Origin: Conexibacter woesei Iso977N
GTDB lineage: Bacteria > Actinomycetota > Thermoleophilia > Solirubrobacterales > Solirubrobacteraceae
Direction of reading: 5' to 3'
DNA length: 64,000 nt
Assembly: GCF_000424625.1 (NCBI RefSeq)
Contig: NZ_AUKG01000002.1
Location: 1,240,001 to 1,304,000, forward strand
Under the pieces are notes generated by a model. The model did not search any database and was not told the origin of the DNA. It saw nothing but the letters and a program-made list of their open reading frames with translations. The position numbers were made by a program, and so were the translations under genes. Positions 57,513 through 64,000 of the stretch are shown here, piece by piece (positions within the stretch are counted from its first letter, which is position 1; each line of letters starts with the position of its first letter).

Positions 57513-59948
57513 ATGACCCAGCCTCCGTCCGAGAGCGGCAACGTCGTCGACCCCGAGGTGCTCGCCTCGCGGCGGGCGCGCCGTGCCGAGGTGTCCGAGG
57601 ACGCGACGCTGGAGCTGAGGCTGCTGGAGGCCGAGCGGCGGCTGGGCGAGGTCGCGGCCGAGCGCGACGCGCTGCGCGGCCAGGTCGCGCGGCTGGAGTC
57701 CGAGGTCACCGGGACGCGCCAGCGCGAGTGGGCCGAGCAGCAGCAGCGGCTGGAGGCCCAGGGCGAGGCCGCGGCGGCGCGGGAGCTGGCGGGCTCGCAG
57801 CTCGCGGCGCTGCGCGAGCGGCTGGCCGCGGCCGAGGCGGAGGTCGCCGTGGTGGCGGCCGAGCGCGACAGGGCGCGGCGCGCGCTGGAGGACGAGCGGC
57901 TGCGCACGACCGCCGAGCGCGAGCGGCGCGAGGCGCTGGAGCGCGAGGGCCTGCTGCTGCGCGCCGAGCTGGCGCGGCGGCCGGAGCCGGCGGCTGCGCC
58001 TGTGCCTGCGCGAGACCATCAACTTGAAGCGCGGATCGCCGCCGAGCGCGCGGCGCTGTCGCAGCGCGTGCAGGCGGTCGAGGCGGCGGTGTCGGCGGTC
58101 CGGGATCGCCTGGGCGTCGCGGCGCGCGGGCTGCGCGAGCAGCTCGAGGCCGCCGAGTCTGCCCTCGGCGCCGAGCGCAGCGCGCGGCTGCGCGCCGATG
58201 GCGAGCTCGCCGAGCTGCGCGGCGAGCTCGACACCGCGCGCGGGCGCGTCACCGACCTGGAGCGCGAGCGCGCCGGCCTCGAGTCCGTCCTCGGCGCCGA
58301 GCGCGTCCGGACGATCGCGCTGGAGCGCGAGCTGGGGGAGGCCCGTGAGCGCGTCGGCTCGCTGGGTCACGAGGTCGCGGAGGCGCAGGCCCGTGCGGCT
58401 TCGCGCGGTGAGGTCGAGGCGCTGCGGGCCGAGCTGGCGCGGCGCGACGCGGCGCTGGCCGCGGTCACGCAGGAGCTGGACGCGGTCCGGGCCGGGGACG
58501 GCGAGCGCATCGCGCAGCTGCAGGCGCGCGTGGAGTCCGTCATCGCGTTGGCCTCCGGGCAGGACGAGTTGTTGTCGTCCTTGGCCGCGATGCGCGAGCG
58601 CGTCGCGGAGCTGCAGGAGGGTGTCGCGCAGCTCGAAGCCGAGCGCGCGGCCCGCTGGGTCGCCGAGTCCGAGCTGGACGCGGAGCGCCGCCGCGGCGAC
58701 GCCGACCGCGCCCGCCTCGCCGACGTCGAGGCCGAGCTGACCGACCTCCGCTCCCGCTTCACCCCGCCCACGCCGACGAGCCCCTCGACGCTCGCCTCCC
58801 TCCGCTCCGCCCTCGACGCCCTCCAAGCAGCAACCCCTACAACAACTTCGCCGGCCCTCAGCCTCGACCTCTCCGCAGCAGCCGCTCGCCTCCGCGCCGC
58901 CACCACCATCGACGAAGAGACCCCTGAGCCTCCCGCCGTCGAGGAGCCTCCGGCCGTCGTCGCTCCCGAGCCGCCCGCCGTCGAGGAACCTCCGGCCGCC
59001 ATCGCTCCCGAGCCGCCCGCGGCGGAGGAGCCCGCCCTCGCCGATCCTCCGCCCGCCGCCGAGGCGCCTCTGCCCGCGGTCGATCCTTGGGCCGCCGTCG
59101 CTCCCGAGCCGCTCATCGCGGAGGAGCCCGCCCTCGCCGATCCCCCGCCCGCCGCCGTCGCTCCCGAGCCGCCCGCCGCCGAGGCGCCTCCGGCCGCCGA
59201 TGCTTCGCCCGCGCGGCAGCTGCTGCCCGCGCGGTCGCCGGTCCAGAAGCCGGGGCCGTGGCTGCGGGATGCGCTGGTCGCGCTCGCCAGGGACGAGCCG
59301 GAGATCGCGGAGCTGGTCGTCGTCGGGCTGCTGCCGCTGCAGGCGGAGCTGGTCCCGGCGCCGTTCGCCTACATCTTGGATGTCGACGCCGGCGGCACCC
59401 ACCGGGTCGCGATCGGCGACGGTGAGATCCGGGTGGGCCTGCCGTCGGGCAGCCAGACGATCGGCGCCGAGCCGCGCGCGGCCGGGCCGCTGGAGAAGCT
59501 CGTCCCGCTGGCGACCGGCGGCACGTCGTGGCGCCTGCCGGGCGCGCGCGTCTCCCAGCGCCGTCAGCTCAAGAAGCTGATCAAGGCCCGCCGCCGCCCG
59601 GTCGGCCTGCAGGAGCTGGCGGAGACCGGCATCGCGCCGTCGCCGGGCCTGCTGCTGACCGTCCTGGCCCGCGCGGTCGACCCCGCGTGGACCAAGGGCC
59701 TGACCGTCGACATCGCCCCCGAGCAGGCCGACCGCTGGCGCGTCGCCGCCTCCGGCATCGGCCCGCTGGCGATCCTCCCGGCCGACGGCGCGCCGCCCGC
59801 GCCGGCGACGCTGCACGTGTCCGCCGGGCGACTCGCCGCCGTCCTCGCGGGGACCGCCGACCCGTCCGACGCGCACGTCGAGGGCGATCTCGCCGCTGTC
59901 CGCACGCTCCTGCACTGGTTCGACCGCGCCCAGCGCGGCGGCCGCTAG
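57513..59948 (+). CDS. Coiled-coil protein with Pro-rich repeats and SCP2-like C-terminus
   Basis: 811 residues, no signal peptide or membrane helix. A long coiled coil runs from about 25 to 430, with heptads rich in Ala, Glu, Arg and Leu. A Pro/Ala/Glu-rich repeat region (about 470-566) with units like VAPEPPAVEEPPA follows. The conserved C-terminal part includes LRDALVALARDEPEIAELVV, a winged-helix-like segment (RRRPVGLQELAETGIAPSPG) and a final SCP2-like domain (near 725-805, ATLHVSAGRLAAVLAGTADP). SCP2 domains bind lipids. The combination is not one I know; a scaffold at a membrane or polar site is possible. It lies between the arg operon and dnaE. Confidence 0.75.
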   Translation: MTQPPSESGNVVDPEVLASRRARRAEVSEDATLELRLLEAERRLGEVAAERDALRGQVARLESEVTGTRQREWAEQQQRLEAQGEAAAARELAGSQLAALRERLAAAEAEVAVVAAERDRARRALEDERLRTTAERERREALEREGLLLRAELARRPEPAAAPVPARDHQLEARIAAERAALSQRVQAVEAAVSAVRDRLGVAARGLREQLEAAESALGAERSARLRADGELAELRGELDTARGRVTDLERERAGLESVLGAERVRTIALERELGEARERVGSLGHEVAEAQARAASRGEVEALRAELARRDAALAAVTQELDAVRAGDGERIAQLQARVESVIALASGQDELLSSLAAMRERVAELQEGVAQLEAERAARWVAESELDAERRRGDADRARLADVEAELTDLRSRFTPPTPTSPSTLASLRSALDALQAATPTTTSPALSLDLSAAAARLRAATTIDEETPEPPAVEEPPAVVAPEPPAVEEPPAAIAPEPPAAEEPALADPPPAAEAPLPAVDPWAAVAPEPLIAEEPALADPPPAAVAPEPPAAEAPPAADASPARQLLPARSPVQKPGPWLRDALVALARDEPEIAELVVVGLLPLQAELVPAPFAYILDVDAGGTHRVAIGDGEIRVGLPSGSQTIGAEPRAAGPLEKLVPLATGGTSWRLPGARVSQRRQLKKLIKARRRPVGLQELAETGIAPSPGLLLTVLARAVDPAWTKGLTVDIAPEQADRWRVAASGIGPLAILPADGAPPAPATLHVSAGRLAAVLAGTADPSDAHVEGDLAAVRTLLHWFDRAQRGGR
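58925..59212 (+). repeat. Pro/Glu/Ala-encoding tandem repeats in the coiled-coil gene
   Basis: Imperfect copies of a unit encoding EPPAVEEPPA or EEPALADPPPA recur about eight times. The DNA is highly similar between copies (GAGCCGCCCGCC core), so the number of copies is likely to vary between strains. Confidence 0.75.
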
Positions 59949-59988
59949 CCCCGACCCATCCGAACCGCCCCCTAACCTCGATCCAGCC

Positions 59989-62900
59989 GTGAGCCAGTCC
60001 GCCGCCGTCCACCTGCACGTCCACTCCGAGTACTCGCTGCTGGATGGCGCGTGCAACATCAAGGCGCTTGCCAAGCGCGCCGCCGAGTTCGGCCAGCCCG
60101 CGCTCGGACTCACCGACCACGGGGTGATGAACGGCGCGGTCGAGATGTACAAGGCCGCCAAGGACGAGGGCGTCAAGCCGATCCTCGGCTGCGAGATCTA
60201 CCTCGTCGACGACCACGCCAACCGCGCGCCCGGCCGCGTCGAGCGCAACCACCTCACGCTGCTGGCCGAGAACGAGGCCGGCTACCGCAACCTCGTCAAG
60301 CTCAGCTCGATGGGCTTCCTCGAGGGCCTGCACCGCGGCAAGCCGTCGCTCGACATGGCGCAGCTCGCGGCGCACGCCGAGGGCGTCATCGCGCTCACCG
60401 GCTGCCTCGCCGGCCGCTTCTGCCAGCGCCTGATCGCCGACAACGAGGCGGAGGCCCGCGGCCACATCGACGACCTCGTCCAGGTCTTCGGCCCCGAGGA
60501 CGTCTACTTCGAGGTCCAGAAGAACGGCATCGCCGACCAGGACAAGGCGAACCTCGGGATCGTCAGGATCGCGCGGGAGACGGGCGGCAAGCTCGTCGGC
60601 ACCGGCGACGTCCACTACCTCAAGCGCGAGGACTACCACCACCACACGGCGCTGCTGTGCGTGCAGACGAAGTCGACGCTCGCCGCGCCGAAGATGACCT
60701 TCGACACCAACGAGTTCTACCTGCGCTCGTCGGAGGAGATGCACGAGAAGTTCGCGGAGTGGCCCGACGCCGTCGCGAACACGCTCGAGGTCGCCGACCG
60801 CTGCAACGTGGAGATCTCGCTCGGCGAGCAGCTGATCCCGCGCTTCCTGCCCGAGGGCCAGGACGAGAAGCAGTACCTGCGCGACCGCGTCATGGAGGGC
60901 ATGCGCGCGCGCTACGGCGACCCGATCCCGGCCGCCGCGATGGAGCGCATGGAGTTCGAGCTGGCGACGATCGACAAGATGGGCTTCAACGCCTACTTCT
61001 TGATCGTGTGGGACTTCGTCAAGTGGGCGAAGGAGAACGGCATCGCGGTCGGCCCGGGCCGTGGCTCGGCCGCCGGGTCGATCATCGCCTACACGTTGAG
61101 GATCACCGACCTCGACCCGCTGCGCTACGACCTGCTCTTCGAGCGCTTCCTGAACCCCGAGCGCGTGTCGATGCCGGATATCGACATCGACTTCTCCGTC
61201 CGCGGCCGCGAGCGCGTCATGGCCTACGTGGTGGAGAAGTACGGCCGCGAGTCGGTCGCCCAGATCATCACCTTCGGCCGCATGTTCCCGCGCGCGGCCA
61301 CGCGCGACGCGGCACGCGTCCTCGGCCATCCCGCCAGCCAGGGCGACCAGCTCGCGAAGCTGATCCCGGACCCGATCATGGGCCGCCCGCCGTCCTTCGA
61401 CGACTGCCTCGCCGAGGGCGAGCCGCTGCGCGCCGAGTACGACAAGGACCCGATCGCCAAGCAGATCGTCGACGTCGCCAAGGGCCTCGAGGGGATCGTC
61501 CGCAACAACTCGATCCACGCGGCGGCGGTCGTGATCGCGGGCATGCCGCTGACCGACGTCGTGCCGCTGCAGCTCGCCGACGCCAACGAGACCGACGCGT
61601 CCGGCAACAGGGTCTACCGCCAGGTCACCCAGTTCTCGATGAAGCCCGTGGAGGAGCTCGGGCTGCTCAAGATGGACTTCCTGGGCCTGCGCAACCTCGA
61701 CGTCATCGAGGACGCGCTGGACATCATCGCGCGCTCGACCGGCGAGCGGCCGGACATGGCGCGGCTGCCGCTCGACGACCAGAAGACCTACGACATGCTC
61801 GCGGCCGGCGACTCGGTCGGCGTGTTCCAGTTCGAGTCCGACGGCATGCAGGAGGCCTTGAAGAAGGTCAGGCCGTCCGAGTTCGACGACCTCGTCGCGC
61901 TGGTGTCGCTCTACCGCCCGGGCGCGATGGAGCAGATCCCGACCTACGCGCGCGGCAAGCGCAACCCGGACCTGGTCTCGATCGCCGACGAGCGCCTGGA
62001 GCCGATCATCGGCCCGACGTACGGGGTGATCCTGTACCAGGAGCAGTCGATGCTCATCTCCAAGGAGCTCGCGGGCTTCACGGGGGCGCAGGCCGACGAC
62101 CTCCGCAAGGCGATCGGCAAGAAGAACCGCGCGGCGATGGCCAAGCTGGAGCCGATGTTCCGCGAGGGCGCCGCCAGGAACGGCGTGGCGCAGTCGACGA
62201 TCGACTGGCTCTGGGCGACCAACGAGAAGTCCGCCGACTACTCCTTCAACAAGTCCCACGCGGCGTGCTACGCGCTGATCTCCTACCGGACGGCGTGGCT
62301 GAAGGCCAACTACTGCGCGGAGTACATGGCCGCGCTGATCTCGTCGGTCATGGACACCAAGGACAAGGTGCCCTTCTTCGCCGCGCGCTGCGACGAGATG
62401 GGGATCGAGATCCTGCCCCCGGACGTCAACCTGTCCGACCACGAGTTCGTCGTCGTGGATGGCAACATCCGCTTCGGGCTGGACGCCGTCAAGGGCGTCG
62501 GCTACGCGGCGGTCGAGGCGATGAAGCGCGCCCGCGAGGATGGCGGCAACTTCACGTCGATCTGGGACTTCTGCGAGCGCGTCGACCCCAAGGCCGTCAA
62601 CAAGCGGTCGATCGAGGCGCTGATCAAGTGCGGGGCCTTCGGCTCGACGGGCGCGTCGCGCAAGGGCATGTTGTCGGTCCTGGAGCAGGCCCAAGGCGCC
62701 GGCCAGAAGGTCCAGCAGGACGCCGAGATCGGGCAGGGGTCGATCTTCGACCTGTTCGACACCGGCGGCGGTGGGGGCGGCGACAACGGTGCCGCGGCCG
62801 CGTTCGCCGGGCCGACGCACCCGCCGATCCCGGAGGAGGAGTTCGAGAAGAACGAGCTGCTCGCCCACGAGAAGGACGCGATCGGGCTGTTCCTGTCGAT

Positions 62901-63546
62901 GCACCCCCTCAAGGAGGTGCGCGAGGCGCTGATGGAGGCGGTCGACAAGCCGCTGTCGGAGCTGCCGAGGACCAAGGACGGCGAGTGGACGACGGTCGGC
63001 GGGATCATCACCGCCGCGCGCAAGCTCAAGACGCGGACGGGCAACATGATGATGTTCGCGACGCTCGACGACCTCGAGGGCTCGGTCGAGCTGATCTTCT
63101 TCGGCGACCAGCTCGCCGAGTACGAGCACGTCGCGCAGATCGACTCGATCATCACCGTCCGCGGCCGCGTCGGCAACGACGACCGCGGGCTGACGATCAA
63201 GGTCCAGGCGTGCGAGAAGTTCGAGCCGACCGAGGCCGAGGTCGAGATCGCCCGCGCCAAGGCGGTCGAGGTCGCCAAGGGCCCCGAGGCCCTGACGCTG
63301 CTGCTCGACGCCAACAGCCTGCCGGCCTCGATCATCCAGACGCTCAAGGACATCTTCGAGAACCACGTCGGCGAGTCCGACGTCGTCCTCGACGTCAAGA
63401 CCTCCGCCGGCGGCCGCCTGCTCAAGCTGGGCTCCGACTACCGCGTCAACCCGACACCATCACTGCGCGCCGAGCTGGCCCGCATCCTCGGCCCCCAGGC
63501 GCTCCCGGCGCCGGCCGCCGCCGAGGCCACACCGGCGCCGGTCTGA
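59989..63546 (+). CDS. dnaE: DNA polymerase III alpha subunit (DnaE)
   Basis: 1185 residues, GTG start at 59989, with TAACCT 10 bases before. An N-terminal PHP domain begins VHLHVHSEYSLLDGA. The polymerase palm has MPDIDIDFSVRGRERV with Asp397 and Asp399, and KMDFLGLRNLDV with Asp563. It continues with NKSHAACYALISYRTAW, a helix-hairpin-helix region and a C-terminal OB fold (EWTTVGGIITAARKLKTRTG). A GGGGGGDNG linker separates polymerase and OB parts (near 925). It is the main replicative polymerase. It retains the metal-binding PHP residues, so built-in proofreading is possible, as proposed for mycobacterial DnaE1. Confidence 0.97.
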   Translation: MSQSAAVHLHVHSEYSLLDGACNIKALAKRAAEFGQPALGLTDHGVMNGAVEMYKAAKDEGVKPILGCEIYLVDDHANRAPGRVERNHLTLLAENEAGYRNLVKLSSMGFLEGLHRGKPSLDMAQLAAHAEGVIALTGCLAGRFCQRLIADNEAEARGHIDDLVQVFGPEDVYFEVQKNGIADQDKANLGIVRIARETGGKLVGTGDVHYLKREDYHHHTALLCVQTKSTLAAPKMTFDTNEFYLRSSEEMHEKFAEWPDAVANTLEVADRCNVEISLGEQLIPRFLPEGQDEKQYLRDRVMEGMRARYGDPIPAAAMERMEFELATIDKMGFNAYFLIVWDFVKWAKENGIAVGPGRGSAAGSIIAYTLRITDLDPLRYDLLFERFLNPERVSMPDIDIDFSVRGRERVMAYVVEKYGRESVAQIITFGRMFPRAATRDAARVLGHPASQGDQLAKLIPDPIMGRPPSFDDCLAEGEPLRAEYDKDPIAKQIVDVAKGLEGIVRNNSIHAAAVVIAGMPLTDVVPLQLADANETDASGNRVYRQVTQFSMKPVEELGLLKMDFLGLRNLDVIEDALDIIARSTGERPDMARLPLDDQKTYDMLAAGDSVGVFQFESDGMQEALKKVRPSEFDDLVALVSLYRPGAMEQIPTYARGKRNPDLVSIADERLEPIIGPTYGVILYQEQSMLISKELAGFTGAQADDLRKAIGKKNRAAMAKLEPMFREGAARNGVAQSTIDWLWATNEKSADYSFNKSHAACYALISYRTAWLKANYCAEYMAALISSVMDTKDKVPFFAARCDEMGIEILPPDVNLSDHEFVVVDGNIRFGLDAVKGVGYAAVEAMKRAREDGGNFTSIWDFCERVDPKAVNKRSIEALIKCGAFGSTGASRKGMLSVLEQAQGAGQKVQQDAEIGQGSIFDLFDTGGGGGGDNGAAAAFAGPTHPPIPEEEFEKNELLAHEKDAIGLFLSMHPLKEVREALMEAVDKPLSELPRTKDGEWTTVGGIITAARKLKTRTGNMMMFATLDDLEGSVELIFFGDQLAEYEHVAQIDSIITVRGRVGNDDRGLTIKVQACEKFEPTEAEVEIARAKAVEVAKGPEALTLLLDANSLPASIIQTLKDIFENHVGESDVVLDVKTSAGGRLLKLGSDYRVNPTPSLRAELARILGPQALPAPAAAEATPAPV

Positions 63547-63556
63547 GCCGCGCGCG

Positions 63557-63922
63557 ATGCCGGCCGTAGGGGCCCCGGCCGGTCATCGCTGGCGCTGGCT
63601 CGTGCTGCCGGCGGCCACCGCGGTGGCCGCTGGCGGGTTCTGGGGCGCGGGGGATGCAGACGGCGACCTCGGGATCGTCGGCTTCCTCGCGGTGCCGCTC
63701 TTCTGGGCGGCCGGCTACCTCACGCGGTGGTGGGCGTTGCCGGCGCCGCCGCTCGCGCTGGTCGTCGGCGTGGAGCTCGGCTCCAGCGACAACGAGTACG
63801 CGTGGATGAGCTACGCCGCCGGGCTGGTGCTCTGCCAGACAGCCGTCGTCTGGGGCCTGCTGCAGCGCTGGCGGGAGATCCGGTCGCGGTCGGTTGGCGT
63901 TCGCCCCGAGCGCCCCGGCTGA
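63557..63922 (+). CDS. Small membrane protein of unknown function
   Basis: 121 residues from ATG 63557. About four hydrophobic helices are seen (WLVLPAATAVAAGGFWGAG, GIVGFLAVPLFWAAGYL, WWALPAPPLALVVGVELG, YAAGLVLCQTAVVWGLLQ) and a basic C-terminal tail. I do not recognise the family. It begins 10 bases after dnaE. The first codons form a hairpin (CCGGCC/GGCCGG) that could weaken initiation or act as a dnaE terminator. Confidence 0.6.
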   Translation: MPAVGAPAGHRWRWLVLPAATAVAAGGFWGAGDADGDLGIVGFLAVPLFWAAGYLTRWWALPAPPLALVVGVELGSSDNEYAWMSYAAGLVLCQTAVVWGLLQRWREIRSRSVGVRPERPG

Positions 63923-64000
63923 TCGTCGGCGGGCCGGCGCCCGCCGCGTCGAGCAGGGGTGACGACGCGACGGGGTGGCCGTGCCGCGGCGGCAGCGAAG

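Noticed and set aside
58925-59212. Repeats in the coiled-coil gene as a CRISPR array
   Set aside because: Units are in frame, imperfect, have no unique spacers and encode a Pro-rich linker; no cas genes are present.
59989-63546. Gly-rich stretch in dnaE as a frameshift site or intein border
   Set aside because: The frame is continuous, GGGGGG is a linker between the polymerase and OB parts, and no intein motifs are present.

Overview
The window is 64 kb of very GC-rich chromosomal DNA (roughly 70-75% by eye), densely coded on both strands, with GTG/TTG starts and many ATGA, GTGA and TTGA overlaps. It looks actinobacterial, most likely Thermoleophilia (Solirubrobacterales-like). The reasons are the secreted Ig-like modules built around a YQWQRC core, the gene order RNA methyltransferase-pheS-pheT-argCJBD, an Rpf-type lytic transglycosylase, an EF-G-like paralogue, and small conserved proteins with no known function. 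This placement is inference. No phage, insertion sequence, CRISPR array or replication origin was recognised.

Layout. 1-2040: C-terminal part of an adhesin-like protein made of tandem Ig-like modules. 2178-4849: DNA-uptake pair yifB/comM-dprA. 4855-13414: metabolic genes (GNAT, thiD, gadB, glyoxalase-fold protein, alpha/beta hydrolase, HAD phosphatase) and a lipid acyltransferase-epimerase pair. 13512-16625: L,D-transpeptidase, an unknown protein, XerD-type recombinase and a FliA/WhiG-type sigma factor. 16767-20384: EF-G-like GTPase, zinc-ribbon-like protein and RNase HI. 20381-26032: secreted protein, a dCMP-deaminase-like fusion with a nucleotidyltransferase, a divergent thymidylate synthase with dihydrofolate reductase, a HIT protein, a dioxygenase and a GST. 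26034-33499: DMT transporter, tRNA-Cys, a galactose-oxidase-like copper enzyme, cupin, tRNA-Val, acyltransferase-3, tRNA-Gly and an Mrr-type endonuclease. 33500-34045: a gene-poor, palindrome-rich, lower-GC stretch. 34046-37149: glycosyltransferase, PLP enzyme and Rpf factor.

37358-57242 is the informational core: thrS, infC, rpmI, rplT, trmH/tsnR-like, pheS, pheT, then argC-J-B-D-G. This ancestral string is interrupted twice: by a membrane protein, a PadR operon and a diguanylate cyclase between thrS and infC, and by a 3-kb antisense LuxR-type ATPase regulator between infC and rpmI. argF, argR and argH are not in the expected places. 57254-63922 carries a 56-residue membrane protein, a coiled-coil protein with an SCP2-like C-terminus, dnaE and a small membrane protein.

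Regulatory style. Many genes have a TANNNT hexamer 6-8 bases before the start codon and no Shine-Dalgarno sequence, the expected geometry of leaderless transcripts; this settles several starts. In three places the stop codon of one gene is the first half of the next promoter's -10 hexamer. At three convergent junctions both genes stop within the same CTAG. Three divergent pairs appear to share overlapping -10 elements. The strongest candidate for something undescribed is the nucleotide-metabolism locus at 21225-25358, where a ThyA with altered phosphate-binding residues faces a deaminase fusion and a HIGH-type nucleotidyltransferase.
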